In this document: positions 1 to 6,779 of the stretch, piece after piece
Position numbering within the stretch: position 1 is the stretch's first letter
Layout: the number at the start of each line of letters is the position of its first letter
Virus record (IMG/VR): IMGVR_UViG_3300042891_000592
Location: 1-37,125 of that record
DNA length: 37,125 bases
Reading direction: 5' to 3' (one strand)
DNA from: a virus
Notes under the pieces: model-generated
What the model was told of the DNA's origin: nothing
Database searches by the model: none
What the model saw: the letters and a program-made list of their open reading frames with translations, nothing else
Position numbers and translations under genes: made by a program

Positions 1-399
1 AGTAGTTGCACGAGCACCGGTAACTAATGCACCGTCTGCATATGGGAATGAACCACGTTCAGTAGTAGTAATTGTTTGAATTACACCAGAACCGTTAACT
101 GTACCAACTGTAAATACAGTGCCGTTACCGATAGTAAATGTATCACCTGTAGTATAGTTAGTACCGCCTACAAATGAACTAATTATATTAACTTGTGATG
201 TAATTGTTGCAGTAGCAGCTACTCCGCTTAACAAGTTAGGTGCACCTGTTAATGTAACAACAGGGCGAACGGTATACGAACCAGCCGATGTTACAGGAAT
301 ACTAGCCACACCTTTACCGCCGATGCCGTCATCTGCAGTAGTAGTTGTTGAACCGGTGTTACGGTTACCAAAATATTTTTTATTTAATGGACGTCCCAT
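1..399 (-). CDS. Virion structural protein, C-terminus cut by window edge
   Basis: The first 133 codons are present and the gene runs off the left edge. The start ATG at 399 follows a good ribosome site (AGGAGA, 6 bases upstream). The protein opens MGRPLNKKYFG and is then rich in Gly, Thr and Val with regular beta-type repeats and few charged residues. From memory, this opening is common in virion structural proteins of marine T4-like phages; no exact T4 counterpart can be named. It lies downstream of the head genes on the same strand, behind a GATAAATA late-promoter-like element at 479-486. The leader at 400-478 has two small hairpins (stems 431-435/440-444 and 455-459/463-467). A role as an outer head, neck or fibre protein is inference. 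Confidence 0.6.
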   Translation of the reverse strand, partial: MGRPLNKKYFGNRNTGSTTTTADDGIGGKGVASIPVTSAGSYTVRPVVTLTGAPNLLSGVAATATITSQVNIISSFVGGTNYTTGDTFTIGNGTVFTVGTVNGSGVIQTITTTERGSFPYADGALVTGARATT

Positions 400-478
400 T
401 TGATTTCTCCTTTGACGTTTTATGTCATACGCAGTGGGTACTGCATAAGTTTGCAAGTGCAACACTTATTTGACAAAG

Positions 479-486
479 TATTTATC
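479..486 (-). promoter_or_regulatory. Late-promoter-like element GATAAATA
   Basis: On the minus strand this reads GATAAATA, one base from the T4 late consensus TATAAATA. It overlaps the stop codon of the upstream gene and would start RNA near 473, about 75 bases before the ATG at 399. Confidence 0.5.
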
Positions 487-1054
487 CGTAGGTGATGCCT
501 ATACCGATTTGATTTATAATAACTAGATCACGATGAGGATATACTTGATTACTTCTAAAACTAATTGCAATTCCGAATGAATTAGACGAAACATCTGCAC
601 TAGTTAATGCAGTTCCCCACATTTCTGCAGGTCCTCCGTATACATTTACATCTCCGATAATAGGAAGTAATGGACTATTTTCACCTGTATACATATTGCT
701 TTGAACAGGGTTAATTGGACTAGCCATGTCAACACCGATATAATTGTTATTATGTATAAGTTGAATACGTAAATCTTCTATTCTTGAAAATCGATGCATA
801 TCTAAATAAAATTCTATACCAGTTATTGATTGTTCTTCATCTGGTATATTAAGATTAGTACACCGTAATTCAGCAGTGTTGCTAAGAAATTTTTCCATCC
901 ACAAACCGCTAATAGTATACAAAGGTTGTTTACTAGTAACGCAGTTAGTTGGTGTTATTAATCCGTTAATATCCCATCTAATTATAGGTTGTATTAAATC
1001 TGTTTGTTCGATATATTCAACGATTGATGTAGGATTATAAAATTGTGTGTTCAT
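482..1054 (-). CDS. Hypothetical late protein, 190 aa
   Basis: I do not recognise a family. The 190-residue product has no membrane segment or signal peptide and looks like a soluble, mostly beta protein. Its middle (about residues 75-110) alternates hydrophobic and polar residues and includes YLDMHRFSRIEDLRIQLIHN. The ATG at 1054 is the only reasonable start (next Met near residue 53) and has no Shine-Dalgarno sequence. A GATAAATA element ends 5 bases upstream, so the mRNA may be leaderless. It lies between a terminator (1067-1092) and a structural gene, which suggests late expression. A minor virion or assembly role is inference. Confidence 0.6.
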   Translation of the reverse strand: MNTQFYNPTSIVEYIEQTDLIQPIIRWDINGLITPTNCVTSKQPLYTISGLWMEKFLSNTAELRCTNLNIPDEEQSITGIEFYLDMHRFSRIEDLRIQLIHNNNYIGVDMASPINPVQSNMYTGENSPLLPIIGDVNVYGGPAEMWGTALTSADVSSNSFGIAISFRSNQVYPHRDLVIINQIGIGITYG

Positions 1055-1058
1055 AATG

Positions 1059-1066
1059 TATTTATC
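1059..1066 (-). promoter_or_regulatory. Late-promoter-like element GATAAATA, next to a start codon
   Basis: Minus-strand GATAAATA directly follows the terminator of the upstream gene. With T4 late geometry (last A at -6), transcription would begin at 1053-1054, the first bases of the ATG. Confidence 0.4.
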
Positions 1067-1092
1067 ATAAAAAAAGGCGCAATTGCGCCTTA
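1067..1092 (-). terminator. Rho-independent terminator after homing endonuclease gene
   Basis: The stem AAGGCGC-AATT-GCGCCTT (1074-1091) is a perfect palindrome. On the minus strand it is followed by a run of seven T. The stop codon of the 478-residue endonuclease lies within it (1090-1092). Confidence 0.8.
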
Positions 1093-2526
1093 AATTTTAA
1101 AAACATAATTGCCACAATCCCATAGTCGTCGGTATTTGTTTGCAAACATGTTTTCAGTTTGAGATAACATATTATTATAATTAGGTAACCATTTTTTTAA
1201 ATTCTGTTTTTGACATTTATATCTAGATATAATAGTATTTCCGTCAGTCCAGCAAAAACCAGGTCCGGTAGTTCTTTCTAAATAGAACCCAATTGAAGTA
1301 TACCCAGTACCATTTGATTTATTCCTATCACAATACGAAACAATAGTTGCATTATTAATTTGACGTTTTGCGTACGAAATTAATTTACTTGCGCCACCAA
1401 CTACAGTTACATTAAGTATAGTAGCCATTCTTATTAATTCGTATGATTCTGATATTTTTGAAAATCGATCTCTTCCAATTGAAATTGCCATTTGAAGTTG
1501 GTTATTATACAATAATCCATAATAATATTTTGCAGGAGCAAATCCGTGTAAATGGTTAGTATTAAAAAAATCTTTAGCTTGAATAGTATCTAACTCAATA
1601 ATTTTGCATTTTCTAGCATAAAGTTTAGTAGTTAACTGTAGCTTTGATCTTAATATTGATTTAATAATAGATTGTTTATTATTCCATTCCCAATCACTAA
1701 TATGAATTAAATTAATTCCTTTTGAATTTGCAAGATTAGTTTTGTCCATATGGCGATTTTTATATTCAATTTGGGTAGACATTGGATTAAACGAATGCCA
1801 ATATAATCCGTTAATCTCTATTCCTAAATTATGTGATGGAATTAAAATATCAATCTCTTTACCATCTAAAATAGTTCTATCATGCGGAATAGATTTAACA
1901 TGTAATGTGTTAATATAAGATTCAATTTGTTTTTCAATAAGAGAATAGTTACTGTTTGACCGTATAGTAAAATTATGTTTTTTACAATATTCAATTACTG
2001 TTGAATAATATACATCTAACTCATCTGCAATATCAACTGCGCTGCGTTTATTAATGTTATATTCATTATCTAACCAATTATAATCTGTTAAACAAGCATG
2101 TGAATATTCTGAAATTTTAGGTTTAGACAACATAGGTTTTACATCATTACGTTGAGAATTAAATTCAACTCCGTATTTGTTAATCATTGTGTTAGATCGT
2201 TTTTTGTTTATCTCAGATTGTAATGTAGTAGAAACTTGTTCTTTTGTTTTTTTTACGCTACTACAAATGTTTTCACGGGTACAAGTACACGATGATGCTG
2301 GACCGCATCCGTAAAATCCTCTATTAAATCGTTTGAACTTTTGATTATTACCGTATTTACAGACACCATTTTGTTGATATATTGCACTATATGCATGTTC
2401 GCTTAATGAGTTTGAAGTTACAAGTGAATTTTTATAGATCCAATTTAACATTTCTAAATTTTTTTTAAAAATAGAAGGATATGATGTTGGGTTTTCTAAA
2501 ATTATTTGAAGTATTTGTGTTTTCAT
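1090..2526 (-). CDS. Vsr-like (EDxHD-type) putative homing endonuclease, 478 aa
   Basis: Probably a free-standing homing endonuclease. Residues 56-88 hold five Cys (C56, C74, C80, C82, C88), a likely zinc module. Residues 110-132 carry one copy of a repeat (NTMINKYGVEFNSQ) that occurs many times in its paralogue at 21977-23728. Residues 158-190 resemble a helix-turn-helix. Residues 198-285 form the nuclease core: E198, D226 in KEIDIL, then EINGLYWHS and a Lys/His-rich stretch, as in Vsr-fold PD-(D/E)xK enzymes. Residues 300-478 form a second domain shared with the paralogue (VVGGASKL, SYCDR, GFYLER), possibly GNAT-like. The gene lies next to gp23 but has its own sigma-70-type promoter and terminator, so it is a self-contained insertion. 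It has no Shine-Dalgarno sequence. The nuclease call is by motif; cleavage and target are unknown. Confidence 0.7.
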   Translation of the reverse strand: MKTQILQIILENPTSYPSIFKKNLEMLNWIYKNSLVTSNSLSEHAYSAIYQQNGVCKYGNNQKFKRFNRGFYGCGPASSCTCTRENICSSVKKTKEQVSTTLQSEINKKRSNTMINKYGVEFNSQRNDVKPMLSKPKISEYSHACLTDYNWLDNEYNINKRSAVDIADELDVYYSTVIEYCKKHNFTIRSNSNYSLIEKQIESYINTLHVKSIPHDRTILDGKEIDILIPSHNLGIEINGLYWHSFNPMSTQIEYKNRHMDKTNLANSKGINLIHISDWEWNNKQSIIKSILRSKLQLTTKLYARKCKIIELDTIQAKDFFNTNHLHGFAPAKYYYGLLYNNQLQMAISIGRDRFSKISESYELIRMATILNVTVVGGASKLISYAKRQINNATIVSYCDRNKSNGTGYTSIGFYLERTTGPGFCWTDGNTIISRYKCQKQNLKKWLPNYNNMLSQTENMFANKYRRLWDCGNYVFKI

Positions 2527-2532
2527 ATTAAC

Positions 2533-2561
2533 AGTATAGCATGTATTTTGTTGTAAGTCAA
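2533..2561 (-). promoter_or_regulatory. Sigma-70-type promoter for the endonuclease gene
   Basis: Minus strand TTGACT (2561-2556), a 17-base spacer, then TATACT (2538-2533). The expected RNA start, 7 bases on, is 2526, the A of the ATG. The -35 box begins 2 bases after the T-run of the gp23 terminator. Confidence 0.7.
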
Positions 2562-2562
2562 T

Positions 2563-2587
2563 AAAAAAGGGCTCCTAAGAGCCCTTT
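2563..2587 (-). terminator. Rho-independent terminator of the head operon, after gp23
   Basis: Nine-base-pair stem AAAGGGCTC/GAGCCCTTT (2566-2574 with 2579-2587), loop of four, followed by a T-run on the minus strand. It lies 26 bases beyond the gp23 stop codon. Confidence 0.85.
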
Positions 2588-2612
2588 AGTATAAAATAAA
2601 GTTAAGAAAATC

Positions 2613-3788
2613 TTAGCTAAATTTAACGTTTGCGTATGTGATACCAACACGACCTAAGTAGTCAGCTGCATTACCTAAAGATGATGCAGTATTTGATAAT
2701 TCAACATAACCATAACGTGTCATAAACGATACAACTGGTTCAAATGTAGATGGATCAAGTACAACACCTGACGACATCAACGGAATGTATGGGCAGTAAA
2801 ACGCAGGAGCGTCTGATTCTGAACCACCTTTGTAACCAATTAAGATTGAAGTGTTGTCAGTAGCATAGCTATTAACATAAACTTTCAATGAATTGTTTAA
2901 TGTACCAACAAATTTTGTGTTAGTAGGAGCTTCGAAAGTACCTTCAGTTGTACGAGCAAATGCTGAAGTTGTAGCTGATTGCAAAATTGTTAATGCAAAT
3001 GGAGATACAACAGCATAGTTACCAGCACCACGACGTGTACGTTGTGCAATCAAGTTGCTTACACGGTTGATTTGAACAGCTAAAGCAGCGTGTTCGTCAC
3101 CTACGAAAGTAGCTGTACCTGATACTGCAGCTTGGTTGTATGTTTCAACATCTGAACCAGCTAATGTTAACAATGAAGCGATAATTTCTTGATCGATCTC
3201 AGCAGTGATTTCTTGAGCTAAAGCAGCCATAATTTCTGCTTCAACGTCAATACCTTGTTGTGCTTGAGCGTCTTGAGCAGATTCAAATGTCCAGCGAGCT
3301 GACAACTTACGTGTTTTAGCTTCAACTGTTTGTTTCAAGATTTGAATGCTCATTTTTTTGCCTGCTTGTCCTTCTAAAGTTGCAGTTGAAGCAGCTTTAG
3401 CAGCTCCTGTTAAAGCTACGTCATTACCTGAATAGCTTTCTGCAATTTTGAATGGACTTAATGCTTCTTCACCAGCTACTGTGCTGTTTGAACTATCAGC
3501 ATAACGAACACGCAATGTATGAATTTGTCCAACTGGACCAGTCATTGGTTGTACACCAACTAATTCGTTAGCAATAACGGTTGGCATAACACGACGGATT
3601 ACTGGTAAAATCACGCGGTTTAAAGTTGCAACGTTGCCAGCAGATGTAGCACCAGCAGTAGGAGATTCCATCAAATACTTACGTGTATTTTCAAGTGTTA
3701 CGCCCATTACTGATTTTTTTGTACCTGTCAAGCCTTCTAAAAGTGCTTGTTTTGTTTCTGCCCAACGGCCATTAAGTAGTTCTGACAT
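2613..3788 (-). CDS. 23: Major capsid protein gp23
   Basis: Builds the hexamers of the T4-like head. The stretch VIRRVMPTVIANELVGVQPM (residues 68-87), followed by TGPVGQIHTLRVRYAD, is the conserved gp23 core; it matches the T4 region with the VRRAIPNLIAFDICGVQPM pattern. The protein has 391 residues against 521 in T4, so it probably has a short propeptide and lacks the T4 insertion domain. A prohead-protease site of the L/I-x-E type is visible as L39-M40-E41, giving a propeptide of about 41 residues and a mature chain of about 350; the cleavage position is inference. The start at 3788 has AGGAG upstream. It is the last gene of the gp20-gp67-gp21-gp22-gp23 series, as in T4. A strong terminator follows. 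Codons are richer in GC than in neighbouring genes, which fits high expression. Confidence 0.97.
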   Translation of the reverse strand: MSELLNGRWAETKQALLEGLTGTKKSVMGVTLENTRKYLMESPTAGATSAGNVATLNRVILPVIRRVMPTVIANELVGVQPMTGPVGQIHTLRVRYADSSNSTVAGEEALSPFKIAESYSGNDVALTGAAKAASTATLEGQAGKKMSIQILKQTVEAKTRKLSARWTFESAQDAQAQQGIDVEAEIMAALAQEITAEIDQEIIASLLTLAGSDVETYNQAAVSGTATFVGDEHAALAVQINRVSNLIAQRTRRGAGNYAVVSPFALTILQSATTSAFARTTEGTFEAPTNTKFVGTLNNSLKVYVNSYATDNTSILIGYKGGSESDAPAFYCPYIPLMSSGVVLDPSTFEPVVSFMTRYGYVELSNTASSLGNAADYLGRVGITYANVKFS

Positions 3789-3806
3789 TTAAATTCTCCT
3801 AAATTT

Positions 3807-4901
3807 TTATAGTCCAGCGAGGCGGCGGATATCGATGATATTCGATTCATCTTCGCTGCTACGGGTGGTGTTGGAAATTTGTTTATTTCCGGTTATTTCT
3901 TTAGCTTCTACAAGAGCTTGTCTTTTTTGTGGTGCTGCTTTACCAGACATTACTGCTGGTAAATATCTTTCAAAACTTTCGTTAAGTTTTGAAGTTTTTA
4001 CACTCGTCATCAATTCACCCATGATAGAACGTTGTTCTGCACTTAGCGGAGCTAACAATTCGCTCATGATTGCTTTTCTTTCTTGCGACTCTTTCAGCGC
4101 ACGAATCTCTGCTTGTTTACTTTCTAATATTTTTTCAGCTTTGATAACTGCATGTGCAGCTTCATTGATGGCTAAATCTTTCATGTCTATGACTTTGAGT
4201 AATTTTGCAGTTTCGGATTTCTCATTCAAGTAACTTGATTGGTATTCAGCAGCAAACGCTTCGAATAGCTTACGACCAAAGTCTGTACGACGAGCTGACT
4301 CAATGTCTTCTTTTAATGAAGTAATTTCAGCGTTTAAGGTTTGACCTACAACACTTTCAACCATTGTAGCTGCGCGTTTTACAAATTCTTGTTTTACTCG
4401 TTTGATTTCTTGACGACCTTCACGAATTAGACGAACTTTTGATTCGGCTAAATCCTGTTTGTCTTTATAAAATTCTGTAATCTCTTGAGCTAAAGCTTCA
4501 ACAACAAAATGTTCTAATGTGCTAAATTTATTAGCCATTGACATTTGATCTTCGTGGAGTTCTTTAACTTCAGAAGCCAATTGGCGTGTTACGAATTTAT
4601 TCATAACTGTTGCACTTTCGGTCATTTTTCTAGCAAATTTAACTTTCATTTCTGCTAGCTGTTTGCGATCAGAAACAAACTCGTTAAGTTCACTTGATAG
4701 TTGTTCAGAGATCATACGATCAACTGCTTCAACCATTGTGTTCTTATCATGTTCATATTTCTGTGCAAACTCTTCGCGGAGTTGTTGAGCTACTACCTCA
4801 CGGTTTTCAACGATACGTTGTTCCCATGCTTGCTCAATAGACTCTTTGATTTCTGCCGAAACCACATTGTTTTCAAATAACGTTTTTAATGCATCCAACA
4901 T
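3807..4901 (-). CDS. 22: Prohead core scaffolding protein gp22
   Basis: Forms the inner scaffold on which gp23 assembles and is later digested by gp21. The 364 residues are almost entirely charged alpha-helix and coiled coil, rich in Glu, Lys, Ala and Gln, with no membrane segment. Residues 205-230 (DFGRKLFEAFAAEYQSSYLNEKSE) match the conserved block of marine gp22 proteins. The gene lies directly between gp21 and gp23, as in T4. It is longer than T4 gp22 (269 residues). Segments such as RQLASEVKELHED and RQLREEF recur loosely along the chain, suggesting growth by internal duplication. The ribosome site is AAGGAGA before the ATG at 4901. Confidence 0.9.
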   Translation of the reverse strand: MLDALKTLFENNVVSAEIKESIEQAWEQRIVENREVVAQQLREEFAQKYEHDKNTMVEAVDRMISEQLSSELNEFVSDRKQLAEMKVKFARKMTESATVMNKFVTRQLASEVKELHEDQMSMANKFSTLEHFVVEALAQEITEFYKDKQDLAESKVRLIREGRQEIKRVKQEFVKRAATMVESVVGQTLNAEITSLKEDIESARRTDFGRKLFEAFAAEYQSSYLNEKSETAKLLKVIDMKDLAINEAAHAVIKAEKILESKQAEIRALKESQERKAIMSELLAPLSAEQRSIMGELMTSVKTSKLNESFERYLPAVMSGKAAPQKRQALVEAKEITGNKQISNTTRSSEDESNIIDIRRLAGL

Positions 4902-4916
4902 ATGTGATTCTCCTTT

Positions 4917-5543
4917 CTATTGGAGTCCGTTTATTATATTTAATAAACTTTCTTTGAGGTATTTTTGCGCCTTTGCATCACCCCGTACCTCTTCCGCTAA
5001 ACGGATTGAACTAAGACCACCTTTTGAATTCATAAGGTGTTCATAGATTGGTGTAGGATATGCTCCCGGTGCGCTTGGTTGAGCTACCATGTCTACTGTG
5101 ATAATCTCAAAATCTGACACTTCACCGGATCCGCTATCGCTAACGTTACCAGATCCGCGTGAACTTACGCCTAGTTTCACTCCGCTCTCTAACATAGTGC
5201 GTATAAGTTGTCCCATTGGAGTAGGTAAAATTTTAAGTTTACCATACCCGTTTGGTCCTTCCATCCACATGTTAGTTATCATATGTGATACTCGGTCTAA
5301 ATTTATTTTTAGATCATCTGGATGATCTACTTCTCCAAGCACAGAATAACCATTTTGAATCTGATCGTTAAGGGTTTTAACAGCCTTGCTAATCTCACTT
5401 ACAGGATAGACACGTTGGTTAGCATTACGAATGCCACCTTGTATACAGATACCACTCATATACAAACTTTTACCGTCCCGCTCGTCAGATTCAACGATCA
5501 TTTGTGCTTCGTTGAAGCTAAGGTTTTCTCGGAGATGTAACAT
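4917..5543 (-). CDS. 21: Prohead protease gp21
   Basis: Serine protease that matures the prohead by cutting gp23, gp22 and internal proteins after L/I-x-E sequences, then digests itself. Catalytic-type motifs are visible: His74 in GEVDHPD and the Ser pair 127-128 in GVSSRGSG, followed by DFEIITVDMVAQPSAPGA (residues 144-161), the usual C-terminal block of the S77/U9 family. Its 208 residues are close to T4 gp21 (212). It sits between the gp67-like gene (3-base gap) and gp22 (15-base gap), the canonical order. The candidate sites it could cut in this window are in gp23 (E41), the 282-residue protein (E14) and the double-HNH protein (E9). Confidence 0.95.
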   Translation of the reverse strand: MLHLRENLSFNEAQMIVESDERDGKSLYMSGICIQGGIRNANQRVYPVSEISKAVKTLNDQIQNGYSVLGEVDHPDDLKINLDRVSHMITNMWMEGPNGYGKLKILPTPMGQLIRTMLESGVKLGVSSRGSGNVSDSGSGEVSDFEIITVDMVAQPSAPGAYPTPIYEHLMNSKGGLSSIRLAEEVRGDAKAQKYLKESLLNIINGLQ

Positions 5544-5546
5544 AAA

Positions 5547-6413
5547 TTACTTTCTGCCTGGGATTAAACTTCTTTTGTTAATACCATTGTCACCTGAAGA
5601 TTTTTTCTCTGCGCCGTGACCTTTTGGAACTGGTTTCAACTTAGGTGCTTTTGTATTTCCAGGAACGTTTTGGTTTCCGCCATCCATTTTAGATGTAGAT
5701 GGGTTTAACAATCCGCCTTTTGTACCTTCGCCTGATGCAGTTTTACCAAATTTAGGAGCTACACCACCCATGTCATTGTATTTAGGTTTGTTAAAAATAC
5801 TTTTGTTATTAACACCGTTGTCACCGTGTTTAGGTAATGCAACTTTGTTTACGTATTCAAACATACTTTGGAATTCGTTTTCTTCTTCGCCTTCTTCGTC
5901 GTCAAATCCGCCTAGGTCGCCGCCTAATTCGTCATCACCGAACATGTCTTTGTGTTCTGGTTCGTTTTCTTCACCAGCTAAAAGTTGTTCAAATTCTGAT
6001 TTTAATTCGTCTAATGCATCTTCTAAATCAAGAACGCGGTCTTCTAGTTCGCTGTCGCTTTCTTCGTCGCCAAACTCGTCTCCGCCAAATTCGTCATCGC
6101 CACCGATGTCGTCATCGCTTTCTTCGTCGTCTGCACCAAATTCGTCATCGCCTTCTTCGTCATCGCTGCCAAATTCGTCATCGCTTTCTTCGTCGTCTGC
6201 ACCAAAGTTATCGGCTTCTTCATCATCGTCGCTTTCTTCATCATCGTCGCCGAACGCTTCTTCAAATTCTTCTTCGGCTTCTTCAGATAATAAATTTTCA
6301 TAAATTTCGCGAGATTTTGCTACTACAATATTGTGAAATATGTCTTTTGCTGCTTCATGATCTTCATTGATCAATGCCTCAAGCATGGCTTCAAATTTTT
6401 TACGGTCAGTCAT
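5547..6413 (-). CDS. 67: Acidic prohead core protein, gp67-like, extended
   Basis: Residues 1-45 (FEAMLEALINEDHEAAKDIF then a helix ending ENLLSEEAEE) match the helical start of T4 gp67, a small prohead core protein, and an Asp/Glu-rich tail follows in both. Here the acidic part (about residues 46-118) is made of degenerate repeats of the FGADDEESDDE kind. It is followed by a short coiled-coil segment (about 120-145), a second acidic stretch and a basic Gly/Pro/Lys-rich tail ending IPGRK. The motif GDNG-N-KS occurs twice in the tail (GDNGVNNKS and GDNGINKRS). At 288 residues it is far longer than T4 gp67 (80). Gene order gp20 - x - here - gp21 supports the call. Ribosome site AGGAGA. It probably fills the core and binds basic partners; that is inference. 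Confidence 0.75.
   Translation of the reverse strand: MTDRKKFEAMLEALINEDHEAAKDIFHNIVVAKSREIYENLLSEEAEEEFEEAFGDDDEESDDDEEADNFGADDEESDDEFGSDDEEGDDEFGADDEESDDDIGGDDEFGGDEFGDEESDSELEDRVLDLEDALDELKSEFEQLLAGEENEPEHKDMFGDDELGGDLGGFDDEEGEEENEFQSMFEYVNKVALPKHGDNGVNNKSIFNKPKYNDMGGVAPKFGKTASGEGTKGGLLNPSTSKMDGGNQNVPGNTKAPKLKPVPKGHGAEKKSSGDNGINKRSLIPGRK
6060..6278. repeat. 67: Degenerate acidic-codon tandem repeat inside gp67-like gene
   Basis: On the plus strand, blocks such as TTCGTCATCGCTTTCTTCGT and TCTGCACCAAA recur with small changes. They encode the FGADDEESDDE-type repeats. The low complexity also opens long Ser-rich and Arg-rich frames on the opposite strand, which are not genes. Confidence 0.75.
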
Positions 6414-6457
6414 GTTTATCTCCTGAATAGTTTCGTTTTCTACAAGGCTGTCTTATA

Positions 6458-6486
6458 TTTACACTACTTATTAAAAATAGTGTAAA
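6458..6486. other. Nine-base-pair hairpin in leader of gp67-like gene
   Basis: TTTACACTA (6458-6466) pairs with TAGTGTAAA (6478-6486) around an 11-base loop. No T-run follows on the minus strand, so it is not a standard terminator. It lies in the 116-base gap between the small protein gene and gp67 and could be an RNA-processing or stability element. Confidence 0.45.
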
Positions 6487-6526
6487 AACAGGGTCAAACC
6501 GGTGTTTTTTTTAATATTTTAAAATT

Positions 6527-6534
6527 TATTTATG
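6527..6534 (-). promoter_or_regulatory. Late-promoter-like element CATAAATA
   Basis: Minus-strand CATAAATA overlaps the end of the small gene upstream and would start RNA near 6521, with a leader of about 108 bases before gp67. It gives a possible internal start for the gp67-21-22-23 genes. Confidence 0.35.
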
Positions 6535-6766
6535 CAGCAGGTGCTGGTGTTGAATACATTGTGTTAATAAATTGTAATTCAACTTCTTGTTCTAAAATAT
6601 GAGCTTCACTGCTCTTACGTAATTCGTTAATTTGCCTAAGTGACAGTCTAGTTTTACGAGTATCTGAACGATGTAAACTTCCATTATCGTTATCAGCATC
6701 ATATCGTAACTCACTTGCAACATGCCGAGTGTTAGGATCAATATAAAAAAGTTCTCTTAATATCAT
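6530..6766 (-). CDS. Small conserved protein between gp20 and gp67, 78 aa
   Basis: The product starts MILRELFYIDPNTRH and contains DTRKTRLSLRQINELRKSSE, a basic helical stretch that I remember from small proteins at this position in marine T4-like phages. It ends in Ala/Pro. I cannot assign a function. The open frame can be extended to a GTG at 6781, but I chose the ATG at 6766 because a GATAAATA element (6772-6779) lies between them and would place the RNA start on this A. There is no Shine-Dalgarno sequence. T4 has gp68 in this neighbourhood; homology to gp68 is not evident. Confidence 0.7.
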   Translation of the reverse strand: MILRELFYIDPNTRHVASELRYDADNDNGSLHRSDTRKTRLSLRQINELRKSSEAHILEQEVELQFINTMYSTPAPAA

Positions 6767-6771
6767 ATATC

Positions 6772-6779
6772 TATTTATC
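6772..6779 (-). promoter_or_regulatory. Late-promoter-like element GATAAATA overlapping gp20 stop
   Basis: Minus-strand GATAAATA overlaps the TGA stop of gp20. With the last A at -6, +1 falls on the A of the ATG at 6766. Confidence 0.35.

Noticed and set aside
5770-6370. Long Ser-rich and Arg-rich open frames on the plus strand opposite the gp67-like gene
   Set aside because: They are shadows of repetitive Asp/Glu codons (GAT/GAA/GAC); no ribosome site, and their composition is not that of a natural protein.
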